Assembly: GCA_030065235.1 (NCBI GenBank)
Contig: JASJDC010000011.1
Location: forward strand, 62,001 to 126,000
From: Alphaproteobacteria bacterium
GTDB lineage: Bacteria > Pseudomonadota > Alphaproteobacteria > UBA8366 > Aestuariispiraceae
Length of the DNA stretch: 64,000 bases
Direction of reading: 5' to 3'
In this document: piece by piece, positions 8,609-17,884 of the stretch
How positions within the stretch are numbered: position 1 is the stretch's first letter
Layout: every line of letters begins with the position of its first letter
Position numbers and translations under genes: made by a program
The notes under the pieces: generated by a model
Database searches by the model: none
What the model saw: only the letters and a program-made list of their open reading frames with translations
What the model was told of the DNA's origin: nothing

Positions 8609-9457
8609 ATGCCGCTCGACACCGCCGCCGCGGAGCATACCGCGCACCAGTCCGAGGGCGCGGCCTGGCGAGACCGCGTCTATCTCGGTCGGGTGGCGCA
8701 TACGCGGCTGACCCCGTTCAAGCACGCGCTGGACTATCGCATTTTTTCGATGCTGGTTGATATCGACGCGATCCCAGAATTGGCGCGGACGAGCAAGCTG
8801 TTCCGGCACAACCGCTTCGGCCTGTTTTCCTTTCATGACGCGGATCACGGGGCCCGGAACGGGTCGCCGCTGCGGCCCTGGGTCGAAGCGGCGCTGCGCA
8901 AGGCCGGGATCGTTCTGGCCACCCCGACGATCCATGCGCTCTGCATCCCACGCATCCTTGGTTATGTCTTCAACCCGCTGACGATCTACTATTGCCGCGA
9001 CGCGCAAGGCGCATTGCGCGCGATCGTGTATGAGGTGAAGAACACGTTCGGCGAACAACATGGCTATGTTCTGGAGGCGCCGGCGGAGCGCGCGAATGAC
9101 AGGCCCGGCGCGTTGATCCGGCAAGGCGTCGCCAAACGCTTCCATGTCTCGCCCTTCATGGATGTCGCGGGCCGCTACCGCTTCACCTTGGCGACCCCCG
9201 GCGAAAGGTTGGCGGTCAGCATCCGCTACCAGGACGATGACGGGCGAGACCTGCTGATCGCCACCCATACCGGACGCGGCGCGCCTTTCGGCGACAAAGC
9301 GCTGCTGAGGGCCCTGGCGCGGCATCCGGGTATGGCAGCCAAGGTGATGCTGGGCATCCACTGGGAAGCGCTCAAACTGTGGATCAAAGGCGCGAAGTTT
9401 CATCGCAAACCGGCGCCGCCGAACGCGGAAGTCAGTTTCCAAGAGGCCGGACGGTGA
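8609..9457 (+). CDS. DUF1365 family protein
   Basis: The 282-residue protein carries typical DUF1365 features. These are YLGRVAHTRLTPFKHALDYRIF at the start, PLTIYYC with VYEVKNTFGEQHGY in the middle, and VAKRFHVSPFMDVAGRYRF later. The family has no settled biochemical role but is tightly linked to cyclopropane-synthase-like genes. The start lies 17 bp after the flavoprotein stop, so the two are probably co-translated. No signal peptide or clear membrane segment is visible. Confidence 0.9.
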   Translation: MPLDTAAAEHTAHQSEGAAWRDRVYLGRVAHTRLTPFKHALDYRIFSMLVDIDAIPELARTSKLFRHNRFGLFSFHDADHGARNGSPLRPWVEAALRKAGIVLATPTIHALCIPRILGYVFNPLTIYYCRDAQGALRAIVYEVKNTFGEQHGYVLEAPAERANDRPGALIRQGVAKRFHVSPFMDVAGRYRFTLATPGERLAVSIRYQDDDGRDLLIATHTGRGAPFGDKALLRALARHPGMAAKVMLGIHWEALKLWIKGAKFHRKPAPPNAEVSFQEAGR

Positions 9458-9532
9458 TCGCGTTCAGCGCCCTTGCCGAGAATATCACCGCAGACTTAAA
9501 GTCGGCGTTACGCTGATGAGGTTGAATTCAGT

Positions 9533-10822
9533 ATGACCATGATGAGCGACGCGATGCGAGATCAGGACCCATCAAATTTCAAGCGCGGCCTTGGTGACGT
9601 TCTGAACGGCTCGGCCGGCCCGTCCTCCCAAATTGTGTTGTCCTTGGCGGATCGTTTTGAGACCGGCCGGATTGCGTGGCGCCTGCCAAAGGGCGGGTGC
9701 CGCATCACCGGGTCCAAGAGCGCCTTTTCCGAAGGCGACGCCGTCGACGTCACCGTGAATCTGAACAACGAGCGCGCGCCGCGGCGGCTTCTGACCGGAG
9801 GCAATATCGGGGCCGGCGAAGCCTACATGGATGGCGACTTCGAAACCGACAACCTGGCCCGCTTTCTCTATATCTGCGCGTCGAACGTCTCGGTCCTGGA
9901 AAAGACGCTGGGCGGGTCCAGGCTGTTTCGGTCGGCTCAGCGCCTGGTGCATTTGCTCAATCGCAACACCGAAAAAGGCAGCCGCCGGAACATCCAGTAC
10001 CATTACGACCTGGGGAACGAGTTCTACACCCAGTGGCTCGACCGGACGATGACCTACAGTTCCGCCGAGTTTTTGTCGCCCGACGAAGATCTGGCCTCCG
10101 CCCAGTTCAACAAATATGAACGGTTGGCGGAACGGCTTGAGCTCACCGACTCCCACCATGTGCTGGAGGTCGGCTGCGGCTGGGGCGGGTTCGCCGAGCA
10201 TATCGCGAAACATCGCGGCGCAAGGGTGACCGGCCTGACCATCTCGGACGAGCAGCACGCCTTTGCATCGGAACGGATGCAACGCGAGGGGCTGAACGAG
10301 AAGGTCGATATCGTCAAACGCGACTATCGCCACGAGACCGGCGAGTATGATCGGGTCGCCTCGATCGAGATGTTTGAGGCGGTGGGCGAGGCCTATTGGC
10401 CGATCTTCTTCGACAAGGTCCGCGATTGGTTGACAGGCGCGGGCAAGGCGGCGCTTCAGATCATCACCATCGATGACGACAATTTCGAGCGCTATCGGGC
10501 CAATCCGGACTTTATTCAACGGTTCATCTTTCCCGGCGGCATGTTGCCCTCCCCTGGAAAGCTGCGGGAGCATATCGGCGGCGCCGGGATGAAGATCGAG
10601 GCCTATGACACGTTCGGCGAAAGCTACGCCGCGACGCTTGCAGAATGGAATGCGAATTTCCAAGCCGCTTGGGACTCGATCAAAGGCGCGCCGCGCGTCA
10701 GCCAATCCGGAAAGCCGTTCGACGAACGGTTCCGGCGGATGTGGGAATATTATCTCTGCTATTGCGAGGCGGGTTTTCGCACCGGGATGATCGATGTCTG
10801 CCGCGTCGCCATCACGAAATGA
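9533..10822 (+). CDS. Cyclopropane-fatty-acyl-phospholipid synthase family methyltransferase
   Basis: The 429-residue enzyme has the SAM-binding motif VLEVGCGWGGFAEHIAKH near 210 and the family blocks YHYDLGNEFY near 155, SIEMFEAVGE near 280 and FIFPGGMLPS near 330. It transfers a methylene or methyl group from SAM to an unsaturated acyl chain in the membrane. It could be a true Cfa or a methylase making branched or furan-precursor acids, as proposed for homologues in Rhodobacter. The flavoprotein and DUF1365 neighbours favour a modified-lipid pathway. The start at 9533 lies 75 bp after the DUF1365 gene. Confidence 0.92.
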   Translation: MTMMSDAMRDQDPSNFKRGLGDVLNGSAGPSSQIVLSLADRFETGRIAWRLPKGGCRITGSKSAFSEGDAVDVTVNLNNERAPRRLLTGGNIGAGEAYMDGDFETDNLARFLYICASNVSVLEKTLGGSRLFRSAQRLVHLLNRNTEKGSRRNIQYHYDLGNEFYTQWLDRTMTYSSAEFLSPDEDLASAQFNKYERLAERLELTDSHHVLEVGCGWGGFAEHIAKHRGARVTGLTISDEQHAFASERMQREGLNEKVDIVKRDYRHETGEYDRVASIEMFEAVGEAYWPIFFDKVRDWLTGAGKAALQIITIDDDNFERYRANPDFIQRFIFPGGMLPSPGKLREHIGGAGMKIEAYDTFGESYAATLAEWNANFQAAWDSIKGAPRVSQSGKPFDERFRRMWEYYLCYCEAGFRTGMIDVCRVAITK

Positions 10823-10886
10823 CGCGCCACGCCCGCGTATAGCCGCATCCAGTCCGTCCTGAACAAGCCATCCGCATGAGCGCCCC

Positions 10887-12320
10887 ATGAGCGAGCCAGA
10901 ACCAGCGGCGCGCGCCGACGGCGCTCCCGCCAGACTGTCAAGGCCCGACTTGGCTCTCTACGGACTGCCGGGGCTCCCTTTGGCGGCGGCGACGCTGCCC
11001 GTCTATATCCACATCCCGACCTTCTACGCGGTCGAACTGGGGCTCGGCCTGGCGCTGGTCGGTTTTTTGATGCTGCTTGCGCGGCTGTGGGATGTGGTGT
11101 CCGATCCGATCATCGGCTTCCTGTCCGACGCGACGACGGGAAAGCTGGGGTCCTGGGGCCGGCGCAAGCCTTGGGTCCTGCTTGGAACGCCGGTGGCGGC
11201 TGGGTCCTTTTATGCGCTTCTCGCGCCGCCGGAGGACGCGGCCGGCCTTTATCTGATCGTCGCGACTCTAACGCTCTATACCGGCTGGACCATGGTGAAT
11301 CTGCCCTATGCGGCATGGGGCGCCGAACTCTCGCCCGACTATGAGGAGCGGACGCGGATCGCGGGATGGCGCGAGGGGCTGGTTATTGTCGGCACGGTCT
11401 TCGCGGCCGCCGCCCCGACGACGCTGTCGCAGATTCTCAGCGACGGAGACGCGCCATCCGCCGCCACGCTGGGCCCCGGCCTTGCCGCGATGGGGCTGAT
11501 CCTAGCCATCGCCCTGCCGGTCTGCGTCCTGCCGGCGCTGCTGTGCCTGCCCGACCCGCCGACGCGGCCAAAGCGCCGGCGCGAGACCTGGCGCGATCTC
11601 TATCGAGCCCTGTCGAGCAACGCCCCGTTTCGCAGACTGTTACTGGCCTGGCTGTTCAACGGCGTGGCGAATGGCCTACCGGCTTCGCTTTTCCTGCTGT
11701 TCGTCTCGCAGAAACTTGGCCTAGCCGAGATGGCGGGACCACTGCTGCTGATCTATTTCGCCGCGGCGATCGTCGGTCTGCCGCTCTGGCTAAGGCTGGG
11801 CCGGACACGGTCCAAACACCGGCTCTGGTGCGGCGCGATGCTCTGGGCCTGTCTTTGGTTCGCGATCGCGCCCTTTCTGGGCCAGGGCGATTTCACGCTG
11901 TTTCTGATCGTCTGTATCGCAACGGGCGCAGCGCTGGGCGCGGATCTGGCGCTGCCTTCGTCGATGCAAGCGGATGTCGTCGATGAGGAAACCGCTGTCA
12001 GCGGCGAGGCGCGCACCGGCGCCTTTTTCGCGCTTTGGGGCATGGCTCAGAAACTATCCTTGGCGCTGGCTGTCGGGATCGCTTTTCCGGTGTTGGAATG
12101 GGTCGGTTTCGATCCCCAGGCCGCACAAACCGGGGCGGCCGGCGTGGGCGGCGCAGCGGCCGAAGCGGGAACGACCGGCCTATGGGCTTTGAGCGGATTT
12201 TACGCCGTCGCGCCGATCCTGTTCAAACTGATCGCCGTATCAATCATGTGGTCGCACCCGCTCGACCGAGCGCGCCAGACCGATTTGCGACGTACCATCT
12301 CGCAAAAAAATAATGGGTAG
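10887..12320 (+). CDS. MFS transporter, GPH (sugar:cation symporter)-like
   Basis: The 477-residue hydrophobic protein has about 12 predicted membrane segments. It carries a GPH/MFS-type loop after the second segment, LWDVVSDPIIGFLSDATTG, and a following GRRKPWVLLGTP. Members of this COG2211-like group sit in the same conserved lipid cluster with Cfa and DUF1365. The substrate is unknown. A role moving a lipid or other amphiphile is only an inference from context. The ATG at 10887 lies 64 bp after the methylase gene. Confidence 0.85.
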   Translation: MSEPEPAARADGAPARLSRPDLALYGLPGLPLAAATLPVYIHIPTFYAVELGLGLALVGFLMLLARLWDVVSDPIIGFLSDATTGKLGSWGRRKPWVLLGTPVAAGSFYALLAPPEDAAGLYLIVATLTLYTGWTMVNLPYAAWGAELSPDYEERTRIAGWREGLVIVGTVFAAAAPTTLSQILSDGDAPSAATLGPGLAAMGLILAIALPVCVLPALLCLPDPPTRPKRRRETWRDLYRALSSNAPFRRLLLAWLFNGVANGLPASLFLLFVSQKLGLAEMAGPLLLIYFAAAIVGLPLWLRLGRTRSKHRLWCGAMLWACLWFAIAPFLGQGDFTLFLIVCIATGAALGADLALPSSMQADVVDEETAVSGEARTGAFFALWGMAQKLSLALAVGIAFPVLEWVGFDPQAAQTGAAGVGGAAAEAGTTGLWALSGFYAVAPILFKLIAVSIMWSHPLDRARQTDLRRTISQKNNG

Positions 12321-12332
12321 GAGAGACTGATC

Positions 12333-12920
12333 TTGTTAACCCAACGTCGCGTATTTCTAGCAGTTACCGCATTGTTAACTTTGTTCTTTTTGACAGGTTG
12401 CTCCGGGATGAACGTCGCCGATTTTGAGAAAACCGAGCCGCGGCTCCGCCTTGAAGAGTTCTTCGAGGGTCGGACCTATGCGGTTGGGGTCTTTCACGAC
12501 CGGTTCGGCTCCCTACGGCGCCAGTTCACCGTTGATATCGAAGGCACGTGGGACGGCGAGACACTGACCCTGGTCGAAGATTTCGTCTACAGCGACGGCG
12601 AGGAAGAGCGCCGGATTTGGACGCTAAAGAAGCTCGATGAGCACCGCTATGAAGGCGTCGCCCCGGGCGTCGTCGGCATCGCGACCGGCGCGGCCTATGG
12701 CAACGCGTTCAATTGGCGGTATACGTTCGATCTGAAGGTCGGCGAAGATACGCTGCGCGTCAATTTCGACGATTGGATGTTTCTGCAGCCCGGCGGGGTG
12801 TTGCTGAACATCGCAAAAGTTAAGAAGTTCGGCTTCGAACTGGGAACTGTGACCCTGTCCTTTATCCGAAAGGATGACCAGGTTTCGGTGGTCGAGCCTT
12901 TCCAGCAAGCCGCCGAATAG
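12333..12920 (+). CDS. DUF3833 family lipoprotein
   Basis: The 195-residue protein starts at TTG 12333, preceded by a GGTAGGAGAG ribosome site. A lipoprotein signal ends in LTGC with the modified cysteine at 23. The mature part matches DUF3833 (FEGRTYAVGVFHDRFGSL, IWTLKKLDEHRYEGVAPGVVG). Such proteins sit in the periplasm attached to a membrane. The gene is the last of the plus-strand block, 12 bp after the MFS gene, and converges on the NTF2-like gene with only 3 bp between. Its function is unknown, though the family travels with cfa and DUF1365. Confidence 0.88.
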   Translation: MLTQRRVFLAVTALLTLFFLTGCSGMNVADFEKTEPRLRLEEFFEGRTYAVGVFHDRFGSLRRQFTVDIEGTWDGETLTLVEDFVYSDGEEERRIWTLKKLDEHRYEGVAPGVVGIATGAAYGNAFNWRYTFDLKVGEDTLRVNFDDWMFLQPGGVLLNIAKVKKFGFELGTVTLSFIRKDDQVSVVEPFQQAAE

Positions 12921-12923
12921 GCG

Positions 12924-13373
12924 TCAGTCGACAGCCAACTGGCGCTTGATCAGCCGCAAGACAGCGCCGATCACAGGCAGTTTCTCATAGAGTTGCTCAG
13001 CCGCATCCCAGTGATCGATATGGCTCTCGATCAAGCCATCCGCCCCGACCGTGACGATACTCATGCCGTCGAAGCGCCAGAGCTTCTTACTGCCGGCGGG
13101 GATGAATTCCAGGCCCCAATGCAGATAGCCGGTGGCCCCGGATACCGCGACGGCGTGCAAAGTGAATTTCGGATCTCGCGTCCGTTCGAACATATCCTCA
13201 AACACCCGACGGAAGGCCGGCCGACCGGTTAGATCATTGAACGGGTCTTTGAACCGCACCCCCTCCGCGCAGAGAGCGCAGAGCGCGTCCAATCGGTCCG
13301 GCGTCAGGTCCTCGAACGCCTTGGCGTAGGCGTGCAGAGCCGCAACCGGATCAGCGGCCTGTGCAGAAGTCAT
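12924..13373 (-). CDS. NTF2-like (SnoaL fold) protein
   Basis: This 149-residue protein has the small NTF2/SnoaL pattern. A helical start (YAKAFEDLTPDRLDAL) leads into VRFKDPFND, and the body ends in beta-strands, WRFDGMSIVTVGADGLIESHIDHWD. Proteins of this fold bind hydrophobic ligands or act as isomerases and hydratases. Its start overlaps the stop of the upstream dehydrogenase in an ATGA arrangement, so the two are translationally coupled. A role in the same lipid or ketone pathway is likely but unproven. Confidence 0.82.
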   Translation of the reverse strand: MTSAQAADPVAALHAYAKAFEDLTPDRLDALCALCAEGVRFKDPFNDLTGRPAFRRVFEDMFERTRDPKFTLHAVAVSGATGYLHWGLEFIPAGSKKLWRFDGMSIVTVGADGLIESHIDHWDAAEQLYEKLPVIGAVLRLIKRQLAVD

Positions 13374-14119
13374 AGTCCAACCGTCTTCTTGATCATCGGA
13401 AAGAAAAGAGCGTCGGGCAGTTTCTGCATCGTCTTAAGCTGGAGCGCGAAGCGTTTCGGGAAGGCGATCTCGAAACTGTCGCCCTTCAGGCCGTCGACGA
13501 TCCGGTCGGCCGCTTCCTCAGGCTCCATCAGGAACGGCATGTCGAACTCGTTCTGGTCGGTCAGCGGCGTGCGGACGAAGCCTGGGCAGATCACCTGAAT
13601 CTTGACGCCTTTGCCGTCCAGTTCGGCTTTCAGGCTCTGTCCCATGGCGATCACCGCCGCTTTCGAGCCGCTATAGCCGGCTGCATAGGGCAGGCCGCGA
13701 TAACCGGCGACAGACGCCATCAGGGCGATCGCTCCGCGCCGACGCGCGACCATACGCGGCATCAACGCTTCGAGCGCGTTGGCCACGCCGACCACATTCA
13801 CCATCATCATCCGCTCGACGGTTTCAGCGCTGAACCCGTCAACCGGCGTCTTGGTGTAGGCGCCGGCGTTCAGCACCGCCTGGTCGATCGGCCCAAGCGT
13901 CGTCTCGATCGCTTCGATCACCGCCGCCACGGCGGCTCGATCGGTCACATCCAGCGCAAAAGGATGCAGCCGGTCCGGGTTCTCGGCGCAGACCGAATCC
14001 AACGTCTCTTGAGACCGGGCGCTGATCGCCACCGTATCGCCCGCCCCGGCCATCTTCCGGGCGAGCGCGGCGCCGATGCCGGTGCTGGCGCCGGTGATCC
14101 AAGTAACGCGATTGGCCAC
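13370..14119 (-). CDS. Short-chain dehydrogenase/reductase
   Basis: This is a 249-residue SDR from the GTG at 14119 (VANRVTWITGASTGIGAAL). It has the TGxxxGxG NAD(P)-binding loop in the first 20 residues, the NAGAY motif, a catalytic Ser in ALMASVAGYRG, and YAAGYSGSKAA with Tyr and Lys. The frame extends upstream to 14248, but that part overlaps the DUF6134 gene and lacks family similarity. It lies between DUF6134 and the NTF2-like gene on the minus strand and converges on the methylase block. It probably oxidises or reduces a hydroxy or keto intermediate. The substrate is unknown. Confidence 0.88.
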   Translation of the reverse strand: MANRVTWITGASTGIGAALARKMAGAGDTVAISARSQETLDSVCAENPDRLHPFALDVTDRAAVAAVIEAIETTLGPIDQAVLNAGAYTKTPVDGFSAETVERMMMVNVVGVANALEALMPRMVARRRGAIALMASVAGYRGLPYAAGYSGSKAAVIAMGQSLKAELDGKGVKIQVICPGFVRTPLTDQNEFDMPFLMEPEEAADRIVDGLKGDSFEIAFPKRFALQLKTMQKLPDALFFPMIKKTVGL

Positions 14120-14150
14120 GGGTTTCTTTCCGATGCAGCGCGGTGCGCGC

Positions 14151-14849
14151 TTACTGAAGTTCGTAGACGAACTCGTTGCCTTTAAAATTGAAGGCCAGGC
14201 GCACCCATTTGTCCTCTTCGTCGTACCAGAGGTCGATATCCAGATCACCGCGCAGCTCGAATTTCTCGACGCGACGGGTGCTCCCCTGGATCGGGATGAA
14301 TTGCCAACCGGCCGCGCGCGCGGAGACCTCCTGCACTTCGCCGTCTAACGTGGCGAGAAGTTTCGACTGCTCTACGGTCTCTTTGTTCCAGTAGCTTGTC
14401 GGGAACCAGACGTCGGTCAAAACCGGATCGGCCCCATTGACCACCACGGATATGTCACCGTCCGCCGTGCGCTGCGCTTCAACGATGTAAGCGTCGCCGT
14501 CATTATCGCTGACGGACCGGAACGATTGCAGCTCGCCGTCGCGCCAGAGCGCGCGCTTCTCCTGATCGTAGGAATACAGGGTGAACGGCCCCAGCCCGAC
14601 TTCCAGCGCGATATCGATCTCGACACTGGTGGCGTCGCCCTGGTCATCGACCCGAACGATATGGTCGCCGATCATCCGCCCATTCATAAAGACGTGGAAA
14701 TCATATATCTCGGTACCGGGGTCTTCGGGCAAGGCGGCCAGATCCGACGAGGCCGACGCGGGGGCAAGAGCCGGGCCCATACCAAACAGGAGCGCGCCGC
14801 AAAGCGTTGCAGCCGCTACTCGGGTTCGCCCAACACTCTGAATATCCAT
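14151..14849 (-). CDS. DUF6134 family exported protein
   Basis: The 232-residue protein has a signal peptide (RVAAATLCGALLFGMGPALAPASASS, cleavage near 35). A beta-rich mature domain follows, starting EIYDFHVFMNGRMIGDHIVRV, as in DUF6134. These periplasmic proteins look like lipid-binding barrels. It is the first gene of a minus-strand set, 31 bp before the dehydrogenase start. The function is unknown, and the association with the cfa/DUF1365 block is the only clue. Confidence 0.82.
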   Translation of the reverse strand: MDIQSVGRTRVAAATLCGALLFGMGPALAPASASSDLAALPEDPGTEIYDFHVFMNGRMIGDHIVRVDDQGDATSVEIDIALEVGLGPFTLYSYDQEKRALWRDGELQSFRSVSDNDGDAYIVEAQRTADGDISVVVNGADPVLTDVWFPTSYWNKETVEQSKLLATLDGEVQEVSARAAGWQFIPIQGSTRRVEKFELRGDLDIDLWYDEEDKWVRLAFNFKGNEFVYELQ

Positions 14850-14989
14850 AACTATCCTCTGCCCGTCGTTCCACGAGATGCGCTATAGGAGCGCTGTTGC
14901 TTTGTGTCAGACGATACGAAATGCAAGGCGCGTCGGATTAGACGGCGCTGTCGGGCCCGACCATCGACTGGACCGCCGCACGACGCCAG

Positions 14990-16810
14990 CTAGAGGCGGC
15001 CGGACACTTCGGCCAGAAGATGCGCAGGCGGCAGGAAATCGGCGACATCGACCGCGTCAATCTGGTGCGGTTCGAGATACTGATCCGCGTAGTCCTTCCA
15101 GACATTGGAGCGCAGAAACAGATCGAAGAGCAGCGGGTCGATATGCGCGTTCCGGCACATCCCGCTCATAATCCCGAGCGATTCGCTGATCGTCTTGGCC
15201 TTCTTGTAGGGGCGGTCGGCGGCGGTCAACGCCTCAAAAATATCGGCGATCGCCATGGCCCGCGCCGGTATCGACATTTGATCCTTGGTCAGGCCGCGCG
15301 GATAGCCGGTCCCGTCCATCTTCTCGTGATGGCCGCCGGCATATTCCGGCACGCGGCGCATATTCTTTGGAAAGGGCAGCTGTTCCAGCATTCTCAAGGT
15401 GACAACGATATGATCGTTGATGGTCTCGCGTTCCTCCGCGGTCAGGGTCCCGCGCCGGATCCCCAGATTGTACAATTCACCAAGATTGTACTTGCCCAAT
15501 CGGTGCTCCGGCAGGTCTCCCAAGAGCGGTTCGACATGCGGCGGCGGCGGGATATCAAGCGTCTTGAACCGCGCTTCTTCCGCCGGGCTCAATCCCAGCG
15601 TTTTGGAGAAATGCCGGACCCAGGTCTGGGCCCCGATTTCCGCCAGCCGGTCGATATCCGAATCTTCCACCGCTTCGCCGCCGATATTGGCGGCCGCGAC
15701 AAAAGCGAATTCTTGTTGCAGCCGTGCGCAGGTCTCCTGGAACGCCGCCTCCGCCTCTTCCGTCGCCTGTCCGGAAAGCTGCGCCTTCAAACACGCGATC
15801 TCGGCGTCGCGCCGCAGCACTTCGAAGCGGGTCCGGATTTCGCCGATCCGGTTATAGATCGTCTCGAGTTTCGAGGCTTTATCGACGACGTATTCGGGTG
15901 TGGTGACCTTGCCGCAATCATGCAGCCAGGCTGCGACGTGCAACTCGTACCATTCATCCTCGGTCAGATTGAATTCAGCGAACGGACCCGCCGTCTCCTC
16001 CGTCGCCGCTTTCACGAGCAGCTTCGTGATCTCCGGCACGCGCTGGCAATGGCCGCCGGTATAGGGCGATTTGTCGTCGATCGCGGCCGCCAGCATCTCG
16101 ATCAGCGAGTCCCAGAGCCGCCGCTGCTGATTGATCAGCATCGAGTTCTCAAGCGCGACAGCGGCCTGGCTGGTGAGGGCCTCGATCATCGGCTGCCGCT
16201 GCGTGTCAAACTCTACGATTTCGCCAGAGGGGTCGCGGGCGTTGATCAATTGAAGAACGCCGATCACCTCGTCAGCGGCGTTGGTCAGCGGCGCGGTCAG
16301 AAAGGATTTCGAGCGGTAGCCGGTCTTTCTGTCGAACGCTTTCGTGCCGCTAAAATCGAAGTCCTCGGCTTCGTAAGCGTCGGGAATGTTGATGGCGCGC
16401 CGGCGATGCCAGACCGAAGACGCGACATTATTGATATTCGGCCGGCCGTCATCGGTTAGAAGCGCGACAGGCGGGAACGGGATATCCTGACCCGTGGTCC
16501 CGCCAAGGACGATATCCAGCGTGTCATTATGCATGATTTTGAAGGCGAGACCGGACTCGTCTTCGGTCGTGAGATACAGTGTCCCGCCATCCGCGTTATA
16601 GATCGACTTCGCCTCGAGCAGGATCATCTCGAGAAGGCGGTCAGTGTCCCTTTCAGCCGAGAGCGCGATCCCGAGTTCGACCAGCCGGCGCACCATGCGG
16701 TCGCCTCCACGACGCCCTGGGCCGTCGGCCTCCATACGACGGTCCGCATCGTCTTGAGGCGCAGTGTCCACAGCCTCACCACGGTTCTTATTTTCGTCAT
16801 CGCTGGTCAC
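14990..16810 (-). CDS. GAF and HD-GYP domain cyclic-di-GMP phosphodiesterase-like protein
   Basis: From the GTG at 16810 this is a 606-residue protein. A GAF domain spans about 45-225. An HD-GYP domain starts near 240, with HDCGK (His297, Asp298), HHEKMDG (494-500) and GYP (502-504). HD-GYP proteins hydrolyse cyclic di-GMP. Between HDCGK and HHE there are about 190 residues, far more than the roughly 60 usual, because of a helical insertion (about 315-450). The frame runs upstream to 17080 but would overlap the MBL gene. It probably forms an operon with that gene and lies beside a stator pair, which suggests control of motility. Confidence 0.88.
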   Translation of the reverse strand: MTSDDENKNRGEAVDTAPQDDADRRMEADGPGRRGGDRMVRRLVELGIALSAERDTDRLLEMILLEAKSIYNADGGTLYLTTEDESGLAFKIMHNDTLDIVLGGTTGQDIPFPPVALLTDDGRPNINNVASSVWHRRRAINIPDAYEAEDFDFSGTKAFDRKTGYRSKSFLTAPLTNAADEVIGVLQLINARDPSGEIVEFDTQRQPMIEALTSQAAVALENSMLINQQRRLWDSLIEMLAAAIDDKSPYTGGHCQRVPEITKLLVKAATEETAGPFAEFNLTEDEWYELHVAAWLHDCGKVTTPEYVVDKASKLETIYNRIGEIRTRFEVLRRDAEIACLKAQLSGQATEEAEAAFQETCARLQQEFAFVAAANIGGEAVEDSDIDRLAEIGAQTWVRHFSKTLGLSPAEEARFKTLDIPPPPHVEPLLGDLPEHRLGKYNLGELYNLGIRRGTLTAEERETINDHIVVTLRMLEQLPFPKNMRRVPEYAGGHHEKMDGTGYPRGLTKDQMSIPARAMAIADIFEALTAADRPYKKAKTISESLGIMSGMCRNAHIDPLLFDLFLRSNVWKDYADQYLEPHQIDAVDVADFLPPAHLLAEVSGRL

Positions 16811-16854
16811 TGGTTTTCCACCGGTTCTCGGAAGATTGAGGCGACATGCCCCAA

Positions 16855-17679
16855 CTAAATCAGATTGATGCGCATATTTTCGCGCGCCACCACGGCGCCA
16901 GGCCAGACCGCCCGCGCCTTGGTCTCCACCTCCGCCATAAAAGAGTCTTCGTGAGTCGGATCGTGGTGAAAGATCGCGAGCATCTTGGCGTTCGCCATCT
17001 GACACAACCGCACGCCTTCCTCCCATGTGGAATGCCCCCAACCGACCTTGTCGGGGAACTCCTCCTCCGTATAGGTGCAATCGTAAATCACCAGATCGGC
17101 GCCCTCGATCAAACCCAGCACGCGCTCATCCGGCTTTCCAGGCGTATGCTCGGTATCCGTGACGTAGCACATAGACTTCCCCTTAAACTCGACCCGGTAG
17201 CCAGTCGCGCCGTTCGGATGGTTCAAGGGCGCTGTTTTAATTGTTACGCCCGGCCTTAGCGTGAAGGTGTCGCCCGCGCTGAAATCCTGAAAGCCTAGAT
17301 CGGCCTGCATCGCCTCCAAGGGCACAGGGAAGAAGGGCTGGGTCATTTGGCCGCCCAGCACTTTGCGGATGCCGCCCTCTTCCTCGATATGACCGGCCAT
17401 GATGTTGAAACTCTTGCCAGGCGCGAAAGCCGGCGTGAAAAACGGGAAACCGTTGATATGGTCCCAATGCGTGTGGGACAACATGATGTTCGCGCGATGG
17501 ACATCCTTACGCAGCAGCCAGTCGCCGAGGCTGCGAATGCCGGTGCCGGCGTCGAAGATGATCCGCTCGCCGCCGGTCGCTACTTCGATGCAGCTTGTGT
17601 TGCCGCCAAAGCCGATATGGCGCGGCGACGGGCAAGCGATCGAGCCGCGCACTCCCCAGAACTTGACCTTGAACGCCAT
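16855..17679 (-). CDS. MBL-fold metallohydrolase
   Basis: The 274-residue metallo-beta-lactamase-fold enzyme has FWGVRGSIACP at the start and the metal motif HTHWDH at 69-74. A later His ligand is in VTDTEHTPG and an Asp in IYDCTYTEEEF. It resembles the RNase Z/cyclic-nucleotide-phosphodiesterase branch of the superfamily. It is cytosolic, with no signal peptide. It is followed 44 bp later by the HD-GYP gene on the same strand, so a shared signalling role is plausible. The substrate cannot be told from sequence. Confidence 0.88.
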   Translation of the reverse strand: MAFKVKFWGVRGSIACPSPRHIGFGGNTSCIEVATGGERIIFDAGTGIRSLGDWLLRKDVHRANIMLSHTHWDHINGFPFFTPAFAPGKSFNIMAGHIEEEGGIRKVLGGQMTQPFFPVPLEAMQADLGFQDFSAGDTFTLRPGVTIKTAPLNHPNGATGYRVEFKGKSMCYVTDTEHTPGKPDERVLGLIEGADLVIYDCTYTEEEFPDKVGWGHSTWEEGVRLCQMANAKMLAIFHHDPTHEDSFMAEVETKARAVWPGAVVARENMRINLI

Positions 17680-17884
17680 CTCAGCCCTTGTGCTCGAGTC
17701 AAACTACCGGACGGAAACGAAAGGAGCGCGCCGCTCGCACGCCCAGCAGCAGGCCTGCGGCCTCACGAGGCCCGATCCGTGTAACAGTACGCCGATTTCC
17801 CCGACGAGGATATGATCCGTATCACAGGCGCCGCCCGTCGCCGCGCGGTCTGGTCTGGGGAAAGAACCGCGCGCTGTCGGCGCC

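Noticed and set aside
15020-16459. A 479-codon plus-strand frame opposite the HD-GYP gene
   Set aside because: The HD-GYP protein on the other strand has clear domains. This frame is rich in Arg, His and Asp in the way antisense shadows are.
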